Shown piece after piece: positions 13,120-25,624 of a stretch of DNA of 64,000 nt (position 1 is the stretch's first letter; each line of letters opens with the position of its first letter). Location: positions 6,138,001 to 6,202,000 of the forward strand of contig JAVTVJ010000068.1 of the NCBI GenBank assembly GCA_034509425.1, given 5' to 3'. This DNA comes from Eopsaltria australis. Lineage: Eukaryota; Chordata; Aves; Passeriformes; Petroicidae. A program made the position numbers and the translations under genes. Under the pieces are notes generated by a model that worked only from the letters and a program-made list of their open reading frames with translations, made no database searches and was not told where the DNA came from.

Positions 13120-13154
13120 GAATGTTTTGTCCAGAAGAGCTGGACAAAACATTC
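13120..13154. repeat. 15 bp perfect inverted repeat with 5 nt loop
   Basis: GAATGTTTTGTCCAG at 13120-13134 is followed by AAGAG and then the exact reverse complement CTGGACAAAACATTC at 13140-13154. A short (TAAC)3 run follows directly. The arms are not low-complexity, and a perfect match of this length with so short a spacer is unlikely by chance in 64 kb. The function is unknown. Confidence 0.95.
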
Positions 13155-16100
13155 TAACTAACTAACTAAAACAATAAATCCTGTAAAGAAAATCAATTTG
13201 ATAATATCCTCATATTTGAAAGGAAAAAAAAAGATACAAATATTTTCAATATAATTGGATCTTTGTCAGCTCTGTGGTCATTAATTAATAAGCTATACAT
13301 TGAGATGATGATGAGTCATAGAATGACTTCTGGAACAAGCAACATCTTGAAACTCCATTGAGCCAAACAGGGAATTATCTAGGCTTTTTTGGTTAAAATC
13401 TTAAGGAAAAAAGATTGAACATGTAATGATAAATACTATAAATAGGAGATTGGAGAGCTTAAACTCAAATATTTGCTAAAAAATCCTCACCATTTCAATG
13501 TAAATTTACAATGATCAACTTTCAAATTACACTTTATGTTTTATAGGCATTAAAAAGCACTTTCAAGCATTCTTTTGATTATCACATCATCAATAGAGAA
13601 TAGCACAACTAGCAGCAACTGACAGAATAGCTTGACTTCTAGATTTCGTGTTCCACGATGACTAAAGTACATGGATTTTGATCCAGAGCTTGGACTTAGT
13701 GGAAAAACTCCCCTTGGTTTTAATGAATTTTGTAACTACCTCCCAGTAACTCTTAACCCTCCTTTTGTTGAAACTGAATCAAAATGATGCTCGTGGTTGC
13801 CAATCAGTAGCACTGGTTTGATCACACATTCCTGTGTGTGAGGAATACTGGATCACATATTTGGGAGTTCAGACCCACATCTACTTTCTAGAGAGAAGGA
13901 AAAAAAAATAATGAAAAGCAAGGCAAGGCAAGGTGGGTTGGCTGAATGTACAATTAGATGCTTGCTTTGGGATAGTGATTATAGATATTAGGTGACATTA
14001 GGTGATAAGTGGCAGATTGGTGGTTGAGAGGTATACCATCATTATAATAAGCATGGAGGACCATAAAATATATTATAAGTTGGTTCTCTGTATATGGTAC
14101 TCTGCAAGGCAGCCTGCATGTTGAAAGTCTTTTGCTAGTCCTATAGCTTCAGTGAGAGTGGACAAAATACATGGAAATGTATTTGAACTTTACCTACTTC
14201 AACTTAACAGCAGGTATTCCACCTGTATGTACCTTTACTGCTTTTCTAGATAGAACTGGCAAGCTGGGTCTGGAAAGTGCACTGTAGGCCACACAGCATG
14301 TGAACTCCTCAGGAACCAGGTAGTTTTGGGCATTTAAAGGAAGAAAAATGTACAGTGAGAGTAAAGCTACCCAGGTGTCACTGCAAATGATGCTAGGAAC
14401 CATTAAACCAAAATGGTATATGAAAATCTTTGATGATGGCAATGAATCCACCAAAAAGGACATTATATTCCTTTCGCCTTGGATTGTCCTTCAATCCCTT
14501 TTCATCAAGCCCTGGTGCACCTGCCTTTTTCTCCAATTGTCAAGATCAGATATAAAATGGATATTCCTTTTTGTATCCTGGAAAGTATGGTTCATAGCTA
14601 TTGTATGAGGAGCAAATTATTACCATATTTAAGCAAATGTCAGCAGTTATCATGCTGGAAGATTCTCCTGGAAATTCTGCATGAGGTCTTTAATGCTTTA
14701 TAGGAAAGAGAGAATTATATAAGACACAGAACAATAAAACCAGCAAAAATAGTTTTGTTTCAGATTCAAACATTAAAATTATTTACTGAATTTCAACAAA
14801 AATAGGGCCCTTGCTGTGTTATGAACAGATAATTGGCAAATAACAATTTGAAAGAGTTTGGTAGGAGTTTAAAAAGAACTTATTTTTTAAATTCCTAATG
14901 CAGAAAAAAAATGGATACATTGTACAGAATGATCAAACCTTCATAAGAACTGTCTAGCAAAGGAAAAGGAAGATTTGAAGTCCTGGCCCAGGACTGTAAC
15001 CAGGAGGGTGCCATCATTCTTGGAACTGAGAAATGAGATGGTGCAAAATTGACTCCTTGAAGTGGTTGTGGTTATTTTTTTTAATTTATTTTTTTAATAT
15101 GGCATTGAATTCTTATCCTTCTCCTTTCATAATAAAAATAGCAATGAGCAGCTTGGTGAAAACCTAACATTTTGACATCAATAAACTAAAAGAAAAAAGA
15201 TTTTCAAAATTCAACAGCAAGGTTAAAATCAAGAAGAATATTAGAGGTAATTCTTTGGACAGTTTCAGGCATACTTATTTGCCTTGAAGTATGGGCATTT
15301 AAATGACTATAATTAGAAGGCTGGGTGGGGAAAAAGCAGTTTAATTTTCATACAAACCAATAAAACTTTCAGAATTATTTCATTCCTGTGGAGTGTCAGG
15401 AACACCTTAATGTGGTTAGTATGCTAGAAATAGAAGATAAAGTCTTTTTTTCCACAGAGGCCAGCATGTGATTTTCCCATTGGCTCCAAAGACAGCAGCA
15501 CTGAGCAGTAAATTAATGCAGAAGATGAAGCAAAGCAAGATGTTTCTTTACTCAAACAAAATGTTTGTTTTGTGCCAATGCCAAGGCTGATGCCAATGCT
15601 GCTACTATATTGATGTAAACTTAATTATATCCCCTACAGCCTGATTAAAATTAAACTTAAAAATTAAACAGCACAAGGGCAAATTCTTCTAACACAGCAG
15701 AGTCTATAGATTCATCACAGGTGGTCTTATTTCTTTTAGTGTTGACTACTTGAAACTACTTTTGTACTCTCTGCTATAGCCATGTTCCCCCCAGCAAAAA
15801 GCACCAAACCCACAACAATATAATCTAAGAACTCACCTTTCTTTGCATTACATTCTTCTCAGTGATGACTGATTTTCCTTGGGACTCTGTTTTTCTGTAC
15901 TGCTCAGCATGCAGCATGACTCAAAATACTTCAGCATTGAAGCTGATTGTAGATCAGTGGATTTATGGATGCAAAACCTGCAGCAATCCATAAAAAAATT
16001 TCCTTTCCTGAGGTTCTAGGCATTAAAACCATGACATTTAGTGCAATGCTCTGAGTCAGAGTTAGCTGTCATGCCTCAAACAAGAAAAACTAATGACTTG

Positions 16101-16443
16101 TCAGAGAGTCTTTGATATATCTGCATACTCCCCTTTATAGACCAGGCAAGAGCTGCAAAATGAGGCATACCTAGCACCATGTAGTTTATATTCTAAACTA
16201 AACTTCACCAAAAGTTTTATTTTTCTGCTTGGGAGACAAGGCACATATGCAACAAGACTTCTGTACTCCACCATTGCTGTTACAGTCAAAGATGTTTGAC
16301 ACAAGTTGCCATCTGCAGCCCCAAGTTTGTTGCTGTCCCCATGTGCTGCTCAACTCAACAACAGTTCTCTCAACTCCTTAATAAATAGCACTCCCATATA
16401 ACAGAGACCTTTGACTGTACATAAAACACGGTGATCAAGAGAG
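13155..16443. other. Gene-free unique sequence
   Basis: Apart from the (TAAC)3 run at its start, I see nothing supportable. The sequence is AT-rich with only short chance frames. Confidence 0.55.
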
Positions 16444-16680
16444 ATGATCCCCACAGTGGTGACTGCATATTACCATGAAATAACCTCAGGATATTCTGGT
16501 ACTGAAGGTGCTTTTTACCTAGACCTCATTAAAGCCTTTGACATCATTTCCGGCAGCATTGTCTGGGAGAAACTGTCTGTTCTTGGCTTGGATGGGTGTG
16601 CTCTTGGCTGGGTAACAAACAGGCTGGAGGGCTGGGCCCAGAGATTGGTGGGGAATGGACTAAAATCAAGCTGGTGCTGA
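16444..16680 (+). pseudogene. Broken CR1 ORF2 (reverse-transcriptase motif A region)
   Basis: This 78-codon open stretch covers the palm region of the CR1 reverse transcriptase: YLDLIKAFDI (motif A, with both aspartates still present), then ALGWVTNRLEGWAQRLVGNG, then a stop at the position where intact copies continue to SGVPQGS. It is the remaining 5' end of the CR1 copy, and the rest of ORF2 follows in other frames. It is not a host gene. Confidence 0.88.
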
Positions 16681-17660
16681 TCACCAGTGATGTTCTCCAG
16701 GACTCAATGGTGGCGTGAGTCCCATTCAATATCTTTATCAACAATCTGGGTGAGGGGATCAAGGGCACCCTCAGTCAGTTTGCAGAGAACCCTGCATTGG
16801 ATGAGAATGTCAATCTGCCAAAGGGTAGGAAGGCTCTGCAGAGGGATCTGGACAGGCTGGATCAATGAACCAAGGCCAGTTGTGTGAGGGGCAACAAGGC
16901 CAAATTCCAGGTCCTGCCCTTGGGTCACAGCAATCCCAGGGAACTGTCAAGGCAGGGGGAAGAGTGGCTGCAAAGCTGCTCTGCAGAAAAGGACCTGGTA
17001 GTGCTGGCTGACAGTGGCTGAATGTGAGCCAGAATGTGTCCAGGTGGCCAAGAAGGCCAATGGCACCTGGCCTGTGTCAGCAATAGTGTGGCCAGCAGGA
17101 GCAGAACAGGGTTTGTCCTCCTGTACTCAACTCTGGTGAGGCCACACCTCAAATCCTGTGTCCAGTTTTGGGTACCTCACTACAAGAAAGACACTGAGGG
17201 GCTGGAGTGAGTCCAGAGAAAGACAATGGAGTTGGGGAAGGGCTGGAGCACAAGTCTGGTGAGGAGCAGCTGAGAGAGCTGGGGGTGTTTATCCTGGATA
17301 AAAGGGGGCTCAGGGGAGACCTTTTCTCTCTCTGCAACTCCCTGAAAGGAGGCTTTTACAAGGTGGGAGTCAATCTCTTCTCCCAAAAAACAAGAGACGG
17401 GATGAGAAGAAATGGCCTGAAATTGCACCAGAGAAGGTTTAGATTGGATATTAGGGAAAACTTTCTTCACAAAAAGGATTGTCAAGCATTGTAACAGCGT
17501 GCTCAGGGAAGTGGTTGAGTCTCCATCCCTAAAGGTATTTAAAAGACATGTAGATGTGACATTCATGAACATGGTTTTGTGGTGGACTTGGAAGTGTTGG
17601 GTCAATGGTTAAACTCAGTTCTCTGAGAGGTCTTTTCCAATCTCAATGATTCCATGTTTT
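16444..17660 (+). mobile_element. CR1 LINE, 1.2 kb partial copy
   Basis: Sense-orientation CR1 runs from reverse-transcriptase motif A to the 3' end. The start reads FYLDLIKAFDIISGSIVWEK, matching the family's YLDFSKAFDTVSHSILLEKL. The catalytic FADD box is altered to FAEN at 16779-16790. Later text ([16 protein letters not shown], then '[20 protein letters not shown]') is followed by the conserved 3' region GGTTTAGATTGGATATTAGG. The 3' end is AATGATTCCATG, then two copies of TTTTGGCA-like sequence. Several stops and frameshifts break the ORF. Compared with the copy at 50-52 kb it belongs to a distinct subfamily. Confidence 0.95.
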
Positions 17661-19729
17661 GGCATTTTTTGGCATTTTTTTAGGGCTTCTATCTCCCTTA
17701 AGTTCTGTCTCCCACATGTGCCTGAACATATCTGAAGTGCCTAGGTATTAAAAAATAGACTTTCCAGGAAGTTTGTTAAACTCAGTTTGCCTTCTTCTTT
17801 ACATTACCATGAAGTTTAATAAGATGTTTCCATAGTGTTTGCTTAAATTGCTTCCAGTTTCCTCAAAACTAATGCTGCATTTGCTGCCAAGAAAAGCAGA
17901 CTCATCTTTGCCAAATGTTAATACTCTGGATTAAGAGAAGATCCCACTGTTTTCTCTACCTCTTTTGAAATGTCTACAGTCCTCAAATCACTTTTTAAAA
18001 GAAAAAAATAAAAACATGGCACAAGGCATTTTATTTCATTATTGAAAATAGTAAAGGATAATAGTAGGGAATGGTTGGAGAAGTAAAATCTGTGTTTAAA
18101 TCTCCTTTAAAGATACCACACAGAGCAGCAGAACACTTCTTTATGTTAAAATGGGGTATGGTTCAACAGCAGCATCTTCTGTTTTCTGCACAGCTGAAAG
18201 CCTTTTCTAACGTATTTATTTCCTGACTTAGCCAGTGCATATCATCAGAGGGAATTAAGGGCACTGTTATATAACAGCCTTAACTCAAGATCACTAACCC
18301 ACTAACCCACCTCTGTAACTCCATTGTGTGTCTCATTTACACTCACCCATTTTCACTTATTCATTAAGTGAACTTAGCTCTCACTTGTTACATTCACTTA
18401 TTTTCAGCGTGATTTCACTGGCTTCATTTCTAATGTATGTGTCCTGACTCAGTTGGCAGCTCAAGATGGTGGTTTAGAAAGGGCCTATGCTCATTTTAAA
18501 AACATTCTCCCTAAATTCAATATTGCAGTTTTTTTTTGTCAATACCTAGATGACTTTAAATCCCCTCCTTGATCTATATGCTATTTGTTTTCTTTTATAG
18601 ACTCCTTACTTTTTAATCCTTTTTCTCCTCAGGAGTTCTAAAGCAGTAACTGACTCTTCTCTCTGCTTTGTTTATTCTTAGTGTCATTGCATGTGGGCTA
18701 CATGTCAACCAAAATAATACTTTCAAGGGACCCTGAACAGCCCTAAAATAAATGTTTTGCTGTAAATGCAATTTGCAGATTCCGTTTCATCTCATTAGAT
18801 TTATGCCTACATTAAATTAAGCTACAGGTCAAATTAAAATCTAGAAATACTTGTGCTTCCAGAATCTATACATACACAGTAAATATGTAGGAGAGTTAAT
18901 ATCTTAGGTTTCAGACACATTTAGTGAATCTCAATCTACAGCCAGACACCAGATTTTCAGCAAGCATGAGGGAAGTTGTACTATGTACAAAAACCCAAAA
19001 GATTTTGCTAAAGAAGAGCAAGTTTCTCTCAGTGAATTTGTAACACTCTCCATGACAAAGACCAAGATTCCTAGTGAGACTTTTGACTCATGTTCAGCTG
19101 TCAGCCAGACCTTCGCCTTGAGCTAACTTTTATTTGAGGAGATTGGCAAGATTTAATAAGCTGTGCACAATGCTCTGCATTGTCTTCCCTCAGTCCTTCC
19201 ATGCAGTGCACTCACCAAGCTCTGGCTGCCTCCAGTGACTGCCAGTATCCCAGAGAGGCTGGGATTGGCATAAAACTCTTCAATGGGTCAGGAAGTTTTA
19301 TTTGAGTTGAAGGAGGGCTCACAGCATGGTTTCCTCTTGTTTCTGCAGCCACACTGCACCTTATTACCAATTTTTCAACACTATCCCTTCTGGTTGATGC
19401 TAAGGAGGAAAGCTGCATTTGCAGATGACATTAGCTTGAGCATGGCCATTTTTCTTGGGAATTCAGAATGTGTTGATGACAGAGTCCTCTCTGCTGATTT
19501 ACTACACAAGAAATAAGGCATATTGCTCTGGTTTCTGAACAAGACAAAATTAAGCAGCTTAACTGCCAATAGCTTCAGAATGTAATCTCTCTGTTAATTT
19601 ACACAAATGCGATGTAGTTGACCAAGGATGAAATACCAAATCCTCATGAATGACCATGATGCTGCTGTTTAAATGGTGTACATACTTCTTTAGGATCAGA
19701 TGTTACCAAACAATGAGGTTTAGTTAGCG

Positions 19730-19750
19730 CCCCCCCCCCCCTTTTTTTTT
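19730..19750 (+). repeat. C12T9 polypyrimidine run
   Basis: Twelve C residues are followed directly by nine T residues. Such tracts are length-unstable and are often misread by sequencing, so the exact length may not be reliable. Confidence 0.95.
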
Positions 19751-21734
19751 CTGACAAGTCACAGGATCAGTATTTGGACACAATTTTTGTCTCCTTACTT
19801 TGTTTACTGATAAGCCCTTGCTTACCACACACTAATTTTTGCCTATTGAGGTCACACTTCTTGTGTTTATGTTCAGCACAGGGTTTGGACTGCATCAGTT
19901 GCTTTTTTTTTATGACTAAATTAATCTCTCCACCTTCAGCACTGGATTACTAGAAAAATGATTTGAACTTTAGCTGGCTTCTGTTAGCTTGGATGACTGA
20001 ACACAACCCTTGCAGGTGATGTGAACGGGTAAGTATGAAATACTAAATTTTTTTTCAAGCAGCCTTTTGCCATTGCTGAATACAAAATGAGATTTTATTG
20101 TCCCAACTGGAATGGATAAGGTTGCTCAGCCATTGCTCTTTGCCAGAGTAATTTGAGGCCTTCCTTAAAGAAGGAGAAAAAAGAAGTTTGATCCAAACTA
20201 TTACAAAACTATTACAAACTATTTTACTGATTCACAGAAGGGATAATCTTTCTGTTACCTCTTTCCCTTGTTAAGTTTAGACCTCAAGTGAAAATTTCCT
20301 ATAATATCTGGCTAAATAATTTTTTCCTGTTTTATTTATTGTAACATTAGGCCTTGGCAGGAAGACAATACATATCAGGTCACATGTGCTGAGGTACATT
20401 TCAGTTATGACAGATAAAATGTCAAGAAGAAATGGAATAATGAACATTTTTGTCTGAGAAGTTGCCTGGTCTGGATCTAGTTTTGGGTCTCCAGGCCTTC
20501 TACTTGTTACAAGTCCTACTTGGTACTGACAGTGCTGGAAACTACTTTTACAACCACACCCATATCCCGTCTTCAGCAGCACTTTCTCAGCCCAGTAATT
20601 TATGACATCCTAATTCAGCACTTCCCCTTACAGTCATCTCTGACATTTGAATGTATCCTTTACAGAAAGTCCAGCTGCCTGTTTGGTCTCTTATTTATTT
20701 TTCTTTTCTTTCTTTTTTTTCTAAATGGCCACAATAATGAGAAGAATAGAGATTGTTTTGCTATCCACCTGGTTCTGAGTGAAAATGGAAGTGTTGATTT
20801 AGCAAGGGTACTCCCACATGGTTGGGGCCTGGGCTTTTTTCTCTGTAAACCACAAAAAACCCATGAGAATGACTGAGGTATTTTTGTGAATAATCCCTTG
20901 CATTGTATGGCCAGGGTGACCAGAGGCCAGAAGAGCTCAGGAGAGGCCACTCTCCATTGGAATTTGATCCCTTCATTGTTCTGTCAAAGCCGGAGTGTTT
21001 TGACCTCTGGGGCACATTATAAATCTCTGTTACTGACTCAGACTTCTGCTCTAAAGCATTCACTATGGAAAGAGTAGTGGACTCTGTGTGGTTCCAATGA
21101 AATTATTCAGCCCTCTTTAATATTTCATACATGTGCATAAAGCACATCACATGAAAGCATTTCTACCCTGGCAATACTGTACAAATAAACTGTGAAGATG
21201 TGAAAGTTGAAAATGGGTTTGATTTTATCCCCATTTGCACAATTCAGTGCAACACAGCTGGGTACACAATTTAAAAACACTTAATTAGCATATAGGGTGG
21301 CATTGCTAATTTTTGCTGCAGGGGATGCTTTCCCACTACTCTTTCTGTATGAGAGGCTCTCTCTGATTATATGGTGGACTGGGAAAGCATAGCTCCACAG
21401 GCAATGTGCAAAAGACCTGTCTGAAGTTTTATGCTCCTTTTGCTTGTTATGCCTTAACAAAGGGTTACTTGTGCAGCTGTTCACCCTTGGGTAACAAATC
21501 AAGGAGTAATTTGCAGCTCCTCGTGCAGTGAGTAGAGAGGGCAGATTTCTGCCCATGAAAGGTGGAGCTGCCAGTGCACTGTGTCAGTAAACACTGCCAG
21601 CTGGTTCATGGCACTGGGGACGGGGAGAATGGATTTTGTTGTGTGGTGGAGGGCCAGCAGTTAGAAGTGAGGCAGTGTCAGAATGTCCTGTAACCATAAC
21701 ACAAGGTGTTAAATAAAAGTGGATTTTTTTTTTA

Positions 21735-21737
<3 letters not shown>

Positions 21738-21778
<41 letters not shown>
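21738..21778 (+). repeat. (TG)20 microsatellite
   Basis: About 20 perfect TG units follow a T-rich run. The array is pure, so it is probably polymorphic. Alternating TG can adopt Z-DNA. Confidence 0.97.
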
Positions 21779-21781
<3 letters not shown>

Positions 21782-22454
21782 CATATCTACAACATCCGAT
21801 GCACTTGGTATTTGATCAGGTCAGAATGTAGATTTGTATTTCTGACTGGATTAAGCCTTGATGACATTTAAGTTTCCAGTGTGCAATTTTAAGTCTGTGT
21901 TTCAGCACTTGCCTCCCTTTCACTTTTTTCTTCCCCTGCCTCCCTGGTTCTCATAGGTACACACACAGAGATGAAAAGCTAGAAGCTCTGTGAATTCAAG
22001 GGTTTTTCCTCTACAGATTCTTATGTTTGTTGTTATTAAATTTAAAAGCATCTGTGTTAAAATTTGTGCTGGTTAGTTCCATTTTGTGCTAGTAAAGGTG
22101 CTAATGAAACCTCCACTGAATGCTGAAAAGAAGAATTCATTCTGTTGGACTGTAGCAAGTAGCTAAAGGCCACCTGTGGGCTTACAACAGCTGGAGTGAG
22201 TATGAAACACTATTAAAATGAATGCTTTATATAATTCATGAAAGCTACCTGTGTGACATCTGACAGATTTACCTGGTTATAGGCCAGCTCTGCTGTATTT
22301 CTTGTTACTGACCTTAGCCCATAGTGTCCCACTGAAGATGACAGAGACAATTCTTAGATGAAGGTATTGCTGAAGCAGGCAAAACCCTGTCTGTACCTGT
22401 ACTGATGAAATAAATTTTTTAGGGACATGATATGGCTATTCATACTTTCTGCAG

Positions 22455-22546
22455 ATTCATGGAATAATTTAAATTTAATTAATGAAGAAGTTAATAGTTA
22501 CTGCGCTGACTTTGCAGTTAGTGGATCACTTCAGCAAACACATTTT
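22455..22546 (+). CDS. Candidate internal coding exon (unrecognised gene)
   Basis: This 92 bp segment is preceded by a good acceptor (TATTCATACTTTCTGCAG) and followed by a good donor (TTTT then GTAAGA). The open frame begins with the last two bases of a codon and ends on a whole codon. It reads SWNNLNLINEEVNSYCADFA and then VSGSLQQTHF. The end phase fits the start of the candidate exon at 23189, 642 bp downstream on the same strand. I do not recognise the protein. The acceptor, donor and phase are seen in the sequence; the exon call is inferred, and a chance match remains possible. Confidence 0.28.
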
Positions 22547-23188
22547 GTAAGAGTAGGAGTTCATAGAAGGCATTATCAGGGAAACCAACCAGCAAGGAGT
22601 TTGAATAGTCTAATCTTGAGGTAACAAAAGCATGAATAACCATTTCAGGCTCTGGATCAGATACAACTGGCTGCAGAATGGTGATATTCTTTAAGCGTGC
22701 CCAACAGGATTTGGATTGGACCCAGGAAATAAACCAAAACCCTAGGCAAATTGCTATTAAAGTACAGACAACATCAAAGGCAAGAGCAAGGAAATAAAAA
22801 GATTGAAAAAAATGTTTTGGTGCAAGTATAATTTATTTTCATATTATCAACCTTTGCACATGAGATTTTTTAGTTTCTAGTAGGGCATATTTTACAGCCA
22901 TATCAATACAGCAATCCAAATTTTCCTCTTCCGCTAAGCTTTCCTTCTGTCAGTTGAACAATTAAATGTGTCTCCACTATTGAGTCCATGTTTTTAGTTG
23001 TTTGGTTTTTTTCTTTTTCTATTTCCTTCCTCTCAAAAGCCCTTTTGAGACTAAGAGAAGGGAGAGAGAGATGTTCTCCTTCTCCCCCATGTAAGTTAGA
23101 AAGCAACCAGAAGAATAGAAAGATAAAATTTCTTTTGGCTGTTACTGAGACAGAAAAATAAGTGACTTCATTAAGCATTTTTGTCTAG

Positions 23189-23544
23189 AGAGAAATACAG
23201 ATGGTTAAAAAAGAGTTGCCTGTTAGTGCAACAGTTCTCCCAAAAGATGCTTGGTGCAGTATCCCTTAAAGTCAATCACATCATATGATCCTAATAACAA
23301 GCAAATACAATCAAAACAGATCAGCCCAAAATTTGAAGGCCCAGCTCTTCCATACATCCCTGGAAAATTTCCACTGACACAGAGCCCCATAAGAGTACCT
23401 AGACCTGTGATTCATCCAAAGATGATGAGAAATCCCTCTATGCTGAAACCAGAGTGGGCAAAAACAGAAGAAAGAAGTTTGACAGAAAAAATTGCCAAAG
23501 TAGCTACAAAGTCAGAAATAGGAAATACCATTATAAGTAGATGA
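23189..23544 (+). CDS. Candidate terminal coding exon, possibly frameshifted (unrecognised gene)
   Basis: A strong acceptor (AAGCATTTTTGTCTAG) precedes an open frame that begins REIQMVKKELPVSATVLPKD and stops at about 23269. A second frame, open from 23227 to a TGA at 23542-23544, carries the most protein-like peptide in the window. It is rich in Pro and Lys, with at most the two Cys codons near its 5' end: SYDPNNKQIQSKQISPKFEG, then PALPYIPGKFPLTQSPIRVP, then MLKPEWAKTEERSLTEKIAK. The two frames would join near 23250 if one base were missing or two were extra. This could be a disabled gene, a sequencing error or two unrelated frames. An ATTAAA poly(A)-like signal lies at about 23588, followed by GT-rich sequence, which fits a last exon. 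No family was recognised. Confidence 0.35.
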
Positions 23545-25564
23545 AAAAAATCTATTTAAGAAGCATGAGACACACTTGGATACTGAAATTAAAAGTAAAG
23601 TGTGTAATCACTGTTAAGCCCACTTTTGTGCTCTAATGAAATCTAAGGCTGTGACCAGATGGTTTTTTCATATTCAGTAATTACTAGCTGCAAATTTTAA
23701 AGAAAACAGTTCAAATTATTCTAGACCAGATGACTAAGCACTAGGGACTATGTGTCTGTAGAAAGGAATTACAGGTTTTGAGCAGCTGCTTTTGTGTGCT
23801 GGGGGTTTCTCCAGTCCTCTCATGAGCAGGCAGGTAGCATCATCAGGATATTTTGCGGGAAAGGTTTAATCTTGGCACACAGAATTCCAGACAAAGGGCC
23901 AGGGATGGTGTAGTGCTTCTCTGGATCAGGGGCTGAGGAGCTCTTAGGGAGACTGGAACATGTCACATTGCTGGGATCCTATTCCTCTCTCTTTCCACAC
24001 TATCTGGGCCCTGTCCTCTGATTTTATTGTAACAGCTCTCGAAGACATGAACCACCTTCCTTTAAGTCCCTATTCCATTCCTACCCCACAAGTGAGACTC
24101 AGTTATGTAATCCTTTACCTGCCTCTGTGAAACAAATAATTCATAAGATAAACACGCTTTCAGTTTAAGCAGAGCAGTAAGCTGCAACACTCTCTTTTCT
24201 CAATAAAGGCACCTCAGTTATTCATTAAAAGATTTTTACATGCCAGGCTTCAGCTTTCTTACACATCCACACAGAAGAACCTAATTAAGGGCTCTGTACA
24301 AAAGTGATTAATAATTTCTCATTAAGTTAGGGGAAGTGCAGTATCAGTTATAATTGGGAAAACTGCATGCGGATATCTCCAGTTTCTACCTATTATAAAA
24401 GATGCCAACTTCAAAGATTTTATTACAAAACCACCTATTTTATATTTCCACTTAAATATGCACTGGGGGTTTTGCTAAATGCTGACTGTCAGAACAAAGG
24501 GTCAAAGCTTAGTGCACATGCATAAATATGCTACTGTAATACCTTTTACTTATTTTGGTATGCAGCTACATTCTTCTATTTGTCTCACATCTGTCACTCA
24601 ACAAAACTAATAAATGTCAAGACAGGGAATCCCCTTTCTTCACACTGTTGCCAGTATGCCCTAATTAAACTGCTTCTTCTTTCTCTAGTGAAGAAATAGG
24701 AAGAGTATTTTATTGACTTTCTGTTGAATTTTTTTGAACAAAGGAAATAGGCTGACTTTATTAGCATGAGTTTACTGATATCAGAGTTAAGTTTTGGAAA
24801 CTGTCATCCATATCATCCCCAAAGTCCATTTCCTAAATGAATTTTAGCTTTGGATGCCTCTGAATAAATAGAGATTAAGCCCCCTCCATTTTTTTCCATG
24901 GTAGGCAATAGGCAGAATGCAGGAGAAGACAAACTCCTTATCCTGTTAAGAGTCTAAGTCCCTCAAAAGTAAAACAAGGTCTTGGAACCCACAGTCTAAA
25001 CAAGAAGCCCAATGGCTTGCAAATTTGGCAAGCACTTCATGCTAAATCAGATTAGCTAAATCTCCACAGTGAACTATGCTATGTAACTTTCTGTGACTTG
25101 CCAACAAAAGACATTTCTGTGACTAAACACTGATTTGACAGGAAGTTAGACAAATCCACTCCAACAACTGTCTTTGGCATTCCAAACAAAATGGGAGTAT
25201 TTAGAGAGAAAGTGAAAAAAAGCACAAAACCCCCACAATTACACATAGCTCCAATGAGATGCAGAACATTACTATAAGTGACCTGGTGCAATGTAGCTGT
25301 TTGTATTTCACAGAAGTGAAGTTGAGCACAAAGGGGGGAGCTCAGAGGGACAGTGCTCTGACCACCAATACCCATCTGTGCCCACTGTGCAACCCTGCCT
25401 TTGCTTTGGACAGCCAGGCTTTATATTTACTGCACAGTACTTCCAAAACTCCCTGCTCCTTGGAAGTTACAGTACAAATAGGTTTTTACAACTCTTGTGG
25501 TTTAATCTCTGCTGGCAACTAAGCCACTGGAGTTAACTCACAGTCACTCATTTGCCCTCTCCAG

Positions 25565-25624
25565 TGAAACAGGGAGCGAAGGGTAAAACTGAGAAAAGTC
25601 TTGGGCTGAGATGGAGTTTAACAG
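25565..25624 (+). other. Exon-like segment, 60 bp
   Basis: The acceptor CACTCATTTGCCCTCTCCAG and donor ACAG then GTAAAA are both good. The 60 bp between them is open in the frame reading KQGAKGKTEKSLGLRWSLT, with equal phase at both ends. The peptide is basic and not recognised. At this length chance is a real alternative, so it is listed as exon-like rather than as a gene. Confidence 0.15.

Larger units (their letters stand above)
17661..22454. other. Gene-free unique sequence with simple repeats
   Basis: The block holds a C12-T9 run and a long (TG)n, listed separately. It also has a threefold ACTATTACAAA-like direct repeat near 20197-20225. No exon or transposon was recognised in the remaining sequence. 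Confidence 0.5.

Noticed and set aside
13315..13380. GTCATAGAATGAC-like start resembling a CR1 tail
   Set aside because: Only a few bases match and the following sequence does not continue as CR1.
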